Below are positions 1-6,375 of a DNA stretch of 6,547 bases, in pieces. Origin of the DNA: Phycisphaerales bacterium. Its GTDB lineage: Bacteria; Planctomycetota; Phycisphaerae; Tepidisphaerales; Tepidisphaeraceae. Within the stretch, counting starts at the first letter, position 1. Each line of letters starts with the position of its first letter. The position numbers and the translations under genes are program-made. The stretch spans positions 1 through 6,547 of the forward strand of contig JAQGHK010000669.1 in NCBI GenBank assembly GCA_028288875.1, read 5' to 3'. The notes below the pieces were generated by a model that worked only from the letters and a program-made list of their open reading frames with translations, ran no database searches and had not been told where the DNA came from.

Positions 1-873
1 GATGGCGCGACGTTCGTGCAACACGAAGACGCTCGTTAAAATAACGGTGACCGCGGACAAGACGCCAATCATGCCATTCGTCAGTCCGCCCGGCCCAAGC
101 CCGCTCACCAGCGACAGCAACGCGACACTGGCGACGGACAGCAATGCAATGCCCGGCAGATCGAGCGAGGTTGAATGCGGCTTCTGATGATCGTGGTACT
201 TCCAGATCAGCACCGACAGGCCGATCAGCCCGAACGGCAGATTCACCAGGAACACCCATCGCCACCCCAACGTGTGCACCAGAAACGCCCCCAGCGCCGG
301 CCCGGCCAAGGAGCTGATGCCCCAGACTGCGGAAAACATGCCCTGCATGCGGGCGCGTTCTTTCAAAGTGAACAGGTCGCCGAGAATCGTCAGTACGACC
401 GGCATGATGCCGCCCGCGCCAAGGCCTTGAATACCGCGGTAGACAATCAGTTCCACCATCGAATTCGAGAAGGCCGCCATCACCGATCCGACGGTGAAAA
501 TCAGCGTCGCGGCCAGGATGACGCGCTTGCGCCCGAGCACGTCGGCTAATCGGCCGTAAAGCGGCATCGTGACCGTGCAGGCCAGCAGGTACAGCGAAGC
601 GACCCATGAATAATGCGCCAGCCCGTGCAGTTCCCCGATGATCGTGGGCATGGCCGTGCTGGTGACGGTCATTTCCATCGACGCGAGGACCATGATCAGG
701 AGCATCGCGCCGACGACGAAACGCCGATCGGTTACGGGGCGGTCCGCGAGATCCACGGAATGGTCCGCGCCCTCCTCGATGCCGACCGCGTCGGCATTCT
801 CCGCCATCGCGGATGGCACGGCCCCCGCCTCGCCGACGGAGGCCAGGGAACCGGCTATATTTTCATCTTTCAC
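1..873 (-). CDS. DHA2-family (EmrB/QacA-like) MFS drug efflux transporter, C-terminus off the window
   Basis: This is an inner-membrane proton-coupled multidrug antiporter of the 14-helix DHA2 type. Only the N-terminal ~291 residues are present; the frame runs off the left edge with no stop. Numbering from a GTG at 873, a hydrophilic acidic tail of ~50 residues is followed by helix 1 (about 51-77), which carries an acidic residue in MEMTVTSTAMPTI. MFS motif A lies in the 2-3 loop as GRLADVLGRKR (107-117). Motif B is RGIQGLGAGG (146-155). The antiporter motif C region is AGPALGAFL (190-198), followed by GWRWVFLVNLPFG (203-215), typical of DHA2 proteins. The start is uncertain. An ATG at 936 is in frame but lies inside the likely -10 box, and its extra residues look non-coding. 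GTG at 873 begins a protein-like stretch. GTG 819 and ATG 807 are alternatives that still precede helix 1. None has a convincing Shine-Dalgarno. Family assignment is secure; substrate cannot be told. Confidence 0.88.
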   Translation of the reverse strand, partial: MKDENIAGSLASVGEAGAVPSAMAENADAVGIEEGADHSVDLADRPVTDRRFVVGAMLLIMVLASMEMTVTSTAMPTIIGELHGLAHYSWVASLYLLACTVTMPLYGRLADVLGRKRVILAATLIFTVGSVMAAFSNSMVELIVYRGIQGLGAGGIMPVVLTILGDLFTLKERARMQGMFSAVWGISSLAGPALGAFLVHTLGWRWVFLVNLPFGLIGLSVLIWKYHDHQKPHSTSLDLPGIALLSVASVALLSLVSGLGPGGLTNGMIGVLSAVTVILTSVFVLHERRAI

Positions 874-931
874 GGATTGCAGAGCATCAGGCAAAACAAA
901 CTCCAGGTCGCAGCCAAAAGGGCAGACCCAG

Positions 932-960
932 AGCATAGGCAACGCTTGCCGTCGCGGCAA
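932..960 (-). promoter_or_regulatory. Candidate sigma70-type promoter of the efflux gene
   Basis: Read on the minus strand, TTGCCG (960-955) and TATGCT (937-932) are separated by exactly 17 bases. Each matches four of six bases of the E. coli consensus. Transcription would start near 925, leaving a leader of about 50 bases before the GTG at 873. Its position argues against translation starting at the in-frame ATG at 936. It is a pattern match only; promoter consensus in this organism is not known. Confidence 0.35.
946..960. promoter_or_regulatory. Perfect inverted repeat over the efflux promoter -35, possible operator
   Basis: TTGCCG and CGGCAA form perfect 6-base arms around TCG. With one bulged base the symmetry extends by GC on each side. 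One arm (955-960) is the proposed -35 box of the efflux promoter, so a bound repressor would block transcription. Efflux pumps are often controlled this way by TetR- or MarR-like proteins, but no regulator gene is visible here. The element also lies ~60 bases before the divergent phosphoesterase gene and could affect both. Operator function is inference. Confidence 0.3.
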
Positions 961-1019
961 AGCGGGCTTGATGAAGCAGATGGATTGACGACCGCCCCGC
1001 GGGCCAACACACTGCACTG

Positions 1020-1895
1020 ATGGAATGGAACGCCGATCGGGTTATTGAGTCCTTCGACAACGCCAAGGAAGAGAACGTGCTGGACCGTTACCGAAACGGC
1101 CAAGTCGTAGAATTGCCGGCCGACCATGAAGTCTGGATGACCGGCGACATCCACGACCATCGCACGAATTTCAAAAAACTGGTTGGCGCCGCCAAGCTGG
1201 ATGAGAACCCCACGCGTCACCTCGTTCTGCACGAACTGCTGCACGGCGATCACTTCGATAACGACGGCCGAGAAGATAGCTGGAAGATGCTGCATATGGC
1301 CGCCGAGTTGAAGTGCGACTTCCCGGACCAAGTCCATTTCCTGATGGCGAATCACGACCTCGCCCAGATCCATGGCGAAGGCATCATGAAAGCGGGTCTG
1401 AGCGTTTGCGAAGCGTTCAACAAAGCAATTAAGCGAGACTTCCCCGGTCACGACATGAGCGTGCAGGTGTCGATCACTGAATTCCTGCTCAGCCTCCCGC
1501 TGGCGATCCGTTGCCCGAATGGCCTGTGGTTCAGTCACAGCCTGCCGGCAGACGATCAGGTGGAAGGTTTCGACTACGGCGTCTTCGAGCGTTCGCCGCT
1601 CACGCCGAAGGATTACGCCAAACGCGTCGGGCCGGTCTATCAGCTCATCTGGGGCCGCAAGTACACGCCGGCCGGGATCGCCAAGTTCGCGGAAAAAGTC
1701 GGCGCAAGCCTGTTTGTCACCGGCCACCAGCCACAGGAAAGCGGGAGCACCAGCGTTGGCGATCAGCTCATGATCGTCGATTCGTCTCACAATCAGGGCG
1801 TGTTCCTGCCGCTGTCGACCAGCGACACGTACACCGTGGACGAGATGCAATCGCGTCTGCGGAAATATGTTTCGGTCGATCTCGACGATTCGTAG
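1020..1895 (+). CDS. Calcineurin-like metallophosphoesterase with atypical metal-site motifs
   Basis: A 291-residue protein with no signal peptide or membrane segment, so probably cytoplasmic. It has the ordered motif set of the calcineurin-like superfamily, which hydrolyses phosphate esters with two metal ions: GDIHDH (42-47, the D-x-H motif), LHELLHGDHFDND (70-82, where GDxxDRG is usual), ANHD (110-113, usually GNHD/E), a lone histidine in WFSHS (170-174), and GHQP (235-238, usually GHxH or GHTP). Motif II can be read as HE (71-72) or GDHFD (76-80). The C-terminal GHQPQ and the later MIVDSSHN resemble the PPP-like branch. ATG 1020 is the only ATG before the first motif, an in-frame stop lies at 972-974, and no Shine-Dalgarno precedes it. 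The gene is divergent from the efflux gene and convergent with mmsA, so it is probably transcribed alone. Its stop codon is the TAG of the repeat element at 1892-1961. Superfamily is well supported; substrate is unknown. Confidence 0.85.
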   Translation: MEWNADRVIESFDNAKEENVLDRYRNGQVVELPADHEVWMTGDIHDHRTNFKKLVGAAKLDENPTRHLVLHELLHGDHFDNDGREDSWKMLHMAAELKCDFPDQVHFLMANHDLAQIHGEGIMKAGLSVCEAFNKAIKRDFPGHDMSVQVSITEFLLSLPLAIRCPNGLWFSHSLPADDQVEGFDYGVFERSPLTPKDYAKRVGPVYQLIWGRKYTPAGIAKFAEKVGASLFVTGHQPQESGSTSVGDQLMIVDSSHNQGVFLPLSTSDTYTVDEMQSRLRKYVSVDLDDS

Positions 1896-1961
1896 GGGCG
1901 ACATATATGTCGCCCGTCGGCGTCAATCGGCATCTGCGGACGAGATATATCTCGCCCCTAC
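1892..1961. repeat. 70-bp palindromic element with 17-base imperfect inverted ends between convergent genes
   Basis: The ends GTAGGGGCGA (1892-1901) and TCGCCCCTAC (1952-1961) are perfect reverse complements. Allowing one C/C mismatch, the arms extend to 17 bases (1892-1908 and 1945-1961) around a 36-base centre. Each half also holds its own palindrome: GGGCGACATATATGTCGCCC (1896-1915, perfect over 20 bases) and CGAGATATATCTCG (1941-1954, perfect over 14). The halves look like two diverged copies of one unit with an ATATAT core. Short dispersed elements with GTAGGGGCGA-type ends are familiar in many bacterial genomes, so a non-autonomous, MITE-like or REP-like repeat is likely. It lies between the ends of two convergent genes and could fold into a hairpin stopping transcription from both sides, though no T-tract follows either end. 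Copy number elsewhere cannot be seen from here. Confidence 0.75.
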
Positions 1962-1971
1962 AAAAGTCCCG

Positions 1972-3498
1972 TTACTTCTGCCGCCACACCGGATCGTGGG
2001 CCGCTTCGCTGGCGTGTTCGAACCAGCGGCTCATCGTGGTTTTGCCCTGCGTGTTGAACAGAAATGCCTCGCGACCCTGAATGTGCAGGTCGCCGAAGAA
2101 GCTGGCGTTCCAGCCGGTGAACGGGAACCAGGCCATCGGCGCGGGCACGCCAATGTTGATGCCGATCATGCCGGCGTTGAAGTGCCGCTTGAACTCACGG
2201 GCCGCATAACCGCTCTGAGTGAAGATTGAGGCGCCGTTGCCGTATGGGCTGTTTTTCCCGATCTCCAAGGCGTCCTTCAGCGTGTTCGGTCGAATGACCG
2301 ACAGCACTGGCCCGAAGATTTCATCGGTGGCCACCCGCATGTTTGGTTCGACGTGATCGATCACGCTCGGCCGCAGAAAGAAGCCTTCGGTCGGCGCGCC
2401 CTGGCGGCCATCGAGCGTCACCTTCGCGCCTTCCTTTGCGCCAATATCCAGATAGCTGGCAACCTTATCGCGGTGCTGGGCGCTGATCAGCGGGCCCATG
2501 TCGACGCCTTCGCCGCCGTCCGTTGCACCGACGGTCATCTTCGATGACTTCTCAACAAGCCGGCCGGTCAGTTCATCGCCGATACCGCCGACTGCCAAGG
2601 CGACCGAGCCGGCCATGCAGCGCTCGCCGGCACAGCCGTACGCACTGGCCTGCAGCGCGGCGACGGCTTGGTCGATATCCGCATCGGGCATAATCACAAG
2701 ATGGTTCTTCGCCCCGCCGGCCGCCTGCTCGCGCTTGCCATGCTTGGTGCCGGTTTCGTAAACATATTTGGCAATGTTCGTGCTGCCGACAAAGCTGATG
2801 GCCTTCACCAGCGGGTGTGTCAGTAGCGTGTCGACCGCTTCTTTGTCACCGTGCACCACACTGAACACGCCAGCCGGACAGCCCGCTTCCATCATCAACT
2901 CGGCCATCAGGTTCGCGGTGAGCGGCACCTTTTCGCTCGGCTTGAGGATAAAGCAGTTGCCGCACGCCAGCGACACCGGGAACATCCACAGCGGCACCAT
3001 GGCCGGGAAGTTGAACGGGGTGATGCCGACGGTGACGCCGATCGCATGGCGAACCGTTTCCGCATCCACGCCACGAGCCAACTGCGGCAGTGCTTCGCCC
3101 ATCAGCAGGCTGGGCGCACCGCAGGCGAATTCGACCACTTCAATGCCGCGCTGCACGCCAGCCTTGGCTTCGACGAGCGTCTTGCCATGCTCGCGGACAA
3201 CGGTCATCGCGACCTTGTCGAAGTTCTTCATCATCAGTTCGCGGAACCGGAACAGCAGGCGGGCGCGTTCAACGACAGGCGTTTCGCTCCAGCCGAACCA
3301 CGCGTCGTGGGCAGCGGTGATGACGGCGGCGGTTTCATCGGCGCTGCAAAGCGGCACTTTGGCGATGGCCTTGCCGGTCGATGGATTGAAGACTTCGCCA
3401 GTCCGGCCAGAAGCGCTGGATCGCCAGTTGCCGGCCTGAAGGTACTGGATCGGCGCAGCGGAATCGGTCAACGGGGCAGGGGTCACGGCAGCGGACAT
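1972..3498 (-). CDS. mmsA: CoA-acylating (methyl)malonate-semialdehyde dehydrogenase
   Basis: A 508-residue aldehyde dehydrogenase superfamily enzyme of normal family length, cytosolic. It oxidises malonate or methylmalonate semialdehyde with NAD+ and CoA, releasing CO2 and giving acetyl-CoA or propionyl-CoA. Visible residues are the catalytic Asn in PFNFP (N163), the NAD-pocket Lys in LKPSEK (K186), GST (238-240) of the nucleotide-binding fold, the catalytic cysteine in GERCMA (C294), and EIFGP (393-397). The segment AAGGAKNH (259-266) replaces the ELGGK of ordinary aldehyde dehydrogenases and so lacks the general-base Glu, a mark of the CoA-dependent MmsA/IolA group. The start is firm: ATG at 3498 has GGAG 8 bases upstream, and residues 1-35 lead naturally into the fold. 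It is divergent from an aminotransferase and dihydropyrimidinase that would supply its substrates, which favours a role in pyrimidine (beta-alanine, beta-aminoisobutyrate) breakdown over valine or inositol breakdown. Confidence 0.95.
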   Translation of the reverse strand: MSAAVTPAPLTDSAAPIQYLQAGNWRSSASGRTGEVFNPSTGKAIAKVPLCSADETAAVITAAHDAWFGWSETPVVERARLLFRFRELMMKNFDKVAMTVVREHGKTLVEAKAGVQRGIEVVEFACGAPSLLMGEALPQLARGVDAETVRHAIGVTVGITPFNFPAMVPLWMFPVSLACGNCFILKPSEKVPLTANLMAELMMEAGCPAGVFSVVHGDKEAVDTLLTHPLVKAISFVGSTNIAKYVYETGTKHGKREQAAGGAKNHLVIMPDADIDQAVAALQASAYGCAGERCMAGSVALAVGGIGDELTGRLVEKSSKMTVGATDGGEGVDMGPLISAQHRDKVASYLDIGAKEGAKVTLDGRQGAPTEGFFLRPSVIDHVEPNMRVATDEIFGPVLSVIRPNTLKDALEIGKNSPYGNGASIFTQSGYAAREFKRHFNAGMIGINIGVPAPMAWFPFTGWNASFFGDLHIQGREAFLFNTQGKTTMSRWFEHASEAAHDPVWRQK

Positions 3499-3506
3499 CG
3501 GAAGGT

Positions 3507-3510
3507 CTCC
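3507..3510 (-). promoter_or_regulatory. Ribosome binding site of mmsA
   Basis: GGAG on the minus strand, 8 bases before ATG 3498. It is the only clear Shine-Dalgarno in the window and fixes the mmsA start. Confidence 0.6.
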
Positions 3511-3564
3511 AGTAGTGATCGGCCGGGCGCGGGCTCACGGCCCGAGCGCGCGGCGCAGCGGGCT

Positions 3565-3593
3565 AAACTAGCACTCCCGTTAAATCGCTTCAA
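3565..3593 (-). promoter_or_regulatory. Candidate promoter of mmsA
   Basis: On the minus strand TTGAAG (3593-3588) and TAGTTT (3570-3565) are 17 bases apart. The match to consensus is modest (four and three of six bases). The site is in the AT-richer part of the divergent region, and transcription from it would give a leader of about 60 bases before ATG 3498. Weak evidence from pattern only. Confidence 0.25.
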
Positions 3594-3622
3594 CAAAAAC
3601 TAACATGTGGCGTGATTTTTTC

Positions 3623-3650
3623 TTTACAACGTTCCGGGCGTTGATATCTT
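3623..3650 (+). promoter_or_regulatory. Candidate promoter of the aminotransferase-dihydropyrimidinase operon, with a central inverted repeat
   Basis: TTTACA (3623-3628, five of six consensus bases) and TATCTT (3645-3650, four of six) are 16 bases apart. The region is just after a T-rich run, and a transcript would start near 3657, about 148 bases before ATG 3805. Between the boxes CAACG (3627-3631) and CGTTG (3639-3643) form a small inverted repeat around seven bases, well placed for a regulator that controls this promoter. Both the promoter and the operator role are inferred from pattern. Confidence 0.35.
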
Positions 3651-3804
3651 GACCCGGTTGCACTTTGCTGGCGGAGGCGGGCTGAACCACCCGTGGCCGG
3701 CGAGAAGCCTCAGACTTCGCACCATTCGTTTCCAACCGGGCCGCACGGCCAATCCTTATGATGTCGTGCATCGCCGCGCGCCCGGCACCGTCCGTGTCCG
3801 TTCC
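3651..3804 (+). other. Aminotransferase leader with nested inverted repeats; no gene seen
   Basis: This is the larger part of the 306-base gap between mmsA and the aminotransferase. I see no recognised RNA or small gene. CCCGGTTG (3653-3660) and CAACCGGG (3733-3740) are perfect 8-base complements. They enclose GAGGC/GCCTC (3674-3678 and 3707-3711) and an alternative GAAG/CTTC pair (3704-3707 and 3715-3718) that shares bases with it. The leader RNA could therefore form mutually exclusive folds. It does not match a riboswitch class I can recall. The aminotransferase frame is also open through this stretch back to a TTG at 3649, but the arginine-rich translation is unlike family N-termini. Confidence 0.3.
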
Positions 3805-5118
3805 ATGAGCACCCAACCGATGAGTTCTTCCGAAGCCGTACGCAAGCACAAACAATACCTGTTTCCCGCCGTCTCGATGTATTACCAGGAGCCCATCGAG
3901 CTCGTGAAGGGCGAAGGCGACTACGTCTGGGACCATGAGGGGAAAAAGTACCTCGACTGCTTCGGCGGCGTGCTCACCACCAGCATCGGTCACGCGAACC
4001 CGGTCGTCGTCGACGCGGTCATCGACCAAGTCAAAAAGATCAGCCACACCAGCACGCTGTACGCCAGCGCGCCGCAATCGAATCTTGCGGAGAAGCTCGC
4101 CCAGATTTCGCCGGGCAATCTCAGCAAAACGTTCTTCACCAGCAGCGGCACCGAGGCTAACGAAACGGCCATGAATGCCGCCCGCGCCGCCACTGGGCGG
4201 ATGGACATCATCACCCTCCGCCACAGCTACAGCGGCCGAAGCGCCCAGACCCTGGCCGGCTGCGGGCAGAGCAACTGGAAGAAGCTGCCGCTGCCCGTCA
4301 GCGGCATCAAGCACGCTCACGCGCCCTACTGCTATCGCTGCCCATTTGGCGCGAAAGACAACAGCAACTGCTCACTCGAATGTGCGCACGACATTGAAGA
4401 GCTGATCCAGTGCGAAACCAGCGGCGAGATCGCCGCGTTCATGGCCGAGACGATCATCGGTTCCGGCGGCTTCATGGTGCCGCCGAAGGACTACTTCAAG
4501 GTCGCCACCGGCATCGCCAAGAAGTACGGCGGCCTATTCATCTGCGACGAAGTGCAGGCCGCCTGGGGCCGCACCGGCAAGCACATGTTCGGCATTAGCC
4601 ATTACGGCGTGCACCCCGACATCATGGTCAGCGCCAAAGGCATGGGCAACGGCGCGCCGGTCGCCATGACCATCGCCACGCCCGAAGTCGCCGACAAGTA
4701 CCCCGGCGTCACCTTCGCCACCTACGGCGGCAACCCAGTCAGCATGGCCGCGGCAACAGCGACAATTAAGTTCGTCGAAGACAACAATTTGCCAGAAAAC
4801 TGCGCAGTGGTCGGCGCCTATCTCGGCGAGAAATTCGCCGCCCTGAAAGAAAAATACGCCATCATCGGCGACGCCCGCGGCATCGGCATGATGCAGGCGA
4901 TTGAACTGGTGAAAGACCGCAAAACCAAGGAACACAATTTGCAGGCAGTGCTGACGGTGTTTGAAGAAACCAAAAAGCGCGGCGTGCTCCTCGGCCGCGG
5001 CGGCATCTTCGGCAATATCATCCGCACCGGCCTGATGCTCAACGCCGGTAAAGACAAGGTCGACGAAATGGTGGAAGCGATCGATGCGGGCTTGGCCTTG
5101 GCGTCGAAGAGCAACTGA
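3805..5118 (+). CDS. Class III PLP aminotransferase, probably beta-alanine/beta-aminoisobutyrate type
   Basis: A 437-residue cytosolic enzyme of normal family length. It should move the amino group of an omega-amino acid to an alpha-keto acid (pyruvate, glyoxylate or 2-oxoglutarate), and the sequence resembles the AGXT2/GABA aminotransferase branch. Visible motifs are SSGTEANE (113-120, PLP phosphate), RHSYSGRS (about 137-144), DEVQAAWGRTG (Asp248 pairs with the pyridine nitrogen), SAKGMGNG with the Schiff-base Lys278, and TYGGNP near 311-316. A four-cysteine pattern lies at C176, C179, C189 and C193. ATG 3805 begins a typical N-terminus leading to KHKQYLFPAVSMYY; ATG 3820 is a near alternative, and no Shine-Dalgarno is seen. 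Dihydropyrimidinase follows after 18 bases in the same frame, and mmsA is divergent, so the substrate is most likely beta-alanine or beta-aminoisobutyrate from pyrimidines. The exact amino donor and acceptor are inferred from context. Confidence 0.92.
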   Translation: MSTQPMSSSEAVRKHKQYLFPAVSMYYQEPIELVKGEGDYVWDHEGKKYLDCFGGVLTTSIGHANPVVVDAVIDQVKKISHTSTLYASAPQSNLAEKLAQISPGNLSKTFFTSSGTEANETAMNAARAATGRMDIITLRHSYSGRSAQTLAGCGQSNWKKLPLPVSGIKHAHAPYCYRCPFGAKDNSNCSLECAHDIEELIQCETSGEIAAFMAETIIGSGGFMVPPKDYFKVATGIAKKYGGLFICDEVQAAWGRTGKHMFGISHYGVHPDIMVSAKGMGNGAPVAMTIATPEVADKYPGVTFATYGGNPVSMAAATATIKFVEDNNLPENCAVVGAYLGEKFAALKEKYAIIGDARGIGMMQAIELVKDRKTKEHNLQAVLTVFEETKKRGVLLGRGGIFGNIIRTGLMLNAGKDKVDEMVEAIDAGLALASKSN

Positions 5119-5136
5119 GCCGGTGTGAAGAACTTT

Positions 5137-6375
5137 ATGACGACCCTGATCCAAAATGGCCGCATTGTTACCGCGGCTGACGAGTACACGGCCGACGTCT
5201 TGATCGATGGAGAGACGATCAAGACGATCGGCCACAAGCTTCCGACTGCTGGCGTCGACAAAGTCATCGACGCCAGCGGCCAGTTGGTGATTCCCGGCGC
5301 GATCGATCCGCACGTTCATATGGAACTGCCCTTCGGCGGCACGGTGAGCAGCGACGATTTCTTCCACGGCACCCGCGCCGCGGCCGTCGGCGGCACGACG
5401 TCGATCATCGACTTTGCCATCCAGTACAAGGGCAAGACGTTCAAAGAAACGCTCGACGACTGGCACCGCCGGGCCGATCCGAATTGCGCGATCGATTACG
5501 GCTTTCACCTCGGCGTTACCGAATACGAGCCGCGCCACACGGCCGAGTTCGCCGAAGTCGTGGCGCACGGCGTGCCAACGTTCAAACTCTTCCTGGCGTA
5601 TCCCGGCGTGTTCATGGTCGATGACCGCACGATGTTCCGCGTCATGCAGTCGGCCGGGAAGGCCGGCGGGCTGACGCTGATCCACGCGGAAAACGGCGTG
5701 GTCATTCAGGAAATGATCGAAAACCTGGTGGCCGCCGGGAAGCTGGAACCGAAATACCACGCCCAAAGCCGCCCGCCCGTGACGGAAGTCGATGGTGCGG
5801 CCCGAGCGATTCGCGTGGCCGAGTTGGCCGGGGCGCCGGTGTTCATCGTCCACGTCAGCACGGCTGGAGCTGCTGAAGAAATCAAGCGGGCCCGCGAGCG
5901 CGGGTTACCGGCCTTCGGGGAAACCTGCACGCAATATCTATTTTTTGACGATAGTAAATACGATCAGCCGAACTTCGAGGGCGCCAAGTACGTCTTCACC
6001 CCGCCGCTTCGGCCGAAGGAGAACATCGAGCCGCTGTGGGAAGCCCTCCGGCTCGGCTATCTGCAGGAAGTATCGACGGATCATTGTCCGTTCCATTTCA
6101 AAGGTCAGAAGGAGCTAGGCCGTGAAAGCTTTACTAAGATCCCCAATGGCGGCCCGGGCGTGGAAGACCGCCTGGCGGTGGTATATCAGGGCGCAGTCGT
6201 GGAACATGGCTTCAGCCTGAGCCAGTGGGTCAATCTCACCAGCACCGCGAGCGCGAAGATGTTCGGCATGTTCCCCAAGAAGGGAACAATCGCCGTCGGG
6301 TCAGACGCCGACATCGTCCTCTTCGATCCGAAGAAATCGCAAGTCCGCTCCGCTAAAACGCACACGTCTAAATGA
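5137..6375 (+). CDS. hydA: Dihydropyrimidinase (D-hydantoinase family), frame ended early by in-frame TGA
   Basis: A cyclic amidohydrolase that opens dihydrouracil or dihydrothymine to N-carbamoyl-beta-alanine or N-carbamoyl-beta-aminoisobutyrate, or hydantoins to carbamoyl amino acids. Numbering from ATG 5137, every catalytic residue is present: H59 and H61 in DPHVH, the carboxylated lysine K150, Y155 in LAYPGVF, H183 in LIHAENG, H239 in IVHVST, D315 in STDH and N337 in IPNGG. T288 stands where the family usually has Ser in the SPPLR segment. ATG 5137 matches family N-termini (MTTLIQNGRIVTA); a GTG at 5125 would add four residues. The frame stops at TGA (6373-6375) after 412 residues, whereas homologues run to about 460-485. 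The missing part continues in the same frame (6376-6522), so the C-terminal strands of the beta-sandwich domain and the usual oligomer-contact tail would be lost. It is probably co-transcribed with the aminotransferase 18 bases upstream. Family call is secure; whether the protein is functional is open. Confidence 0.9.
   Translation: MTTLIQNGRIVTAADEYTADVLIDGETIKTIGHKLPTAGVDKVIDASGQLVIPGAIDPHVHMELPFGGTVSSDDFFHGTRAAAVGGTTSIIDFAIQYKGKTFKETLDDWHRRADPNCAIDYGFHLGVTEYEPRHTAEFAEVVAHGVPTFKLFLAYPGVFMVDDRTMFRVMQSAGKAGGLTLIHAENGVVIQEMIENLVAAGKLEPKYHAQSRPPVTEVDGAARAIRVAELAGAPVFIVHVSTAGAAEEIKRARERGLPAFGETCTQYLFFDDSKYDQPNFEGAKYVFTPPLRPKENIEPLWEALRLGYLQEVSTDHCPFHFKGQKELGRESFTKIPNGGPGVEDRLAVVYQGAVVEHGFSLSQWVNLTSTASAKMFGMFPKKGTIAVGSDADIVLFDPKKSQVRSAKTHTSK

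Noticed and set aside
870..1904. Long open frame on the minus strand opposite the phosphoesterase (344 codons)
   Set aside because: It mirrors the codon pattern of the real gene in high-GC DNA, shows no family motifs, and runs through the repeat element and the efflux promoter region.
1892..1961. Classical intrinsic terminator at the palindromic element
   Set aside because: No T-tract follows the hairpin on either strand. A termination role is possible but not of the standard form, so it is listed as a repeat.
3649..3804. TTG start giving the aminotransferase 52 extra N-terminal residues
   Set aside because: The extension is arginine- and proline-rich, unlike family N-termini, and would begin inside the proposed -10 box. 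ATG 3805 starts a typical N-terminus.
3580..4320. Minus-strand open frame (246 codons) over the leader and the aminotransferase start
   Set aside because: No recognisable motif; it overlaps conserved aminotransferase sequence and the control region.
4534..5853. Long minus-strand open frame (439 codons) opposite the aminotransferase and dihydropyrimidinase
   Set aside because: It crosses two well-supported genes on the other strand and its translation is rich in H, D, R and V as expected of an antisense shadow.
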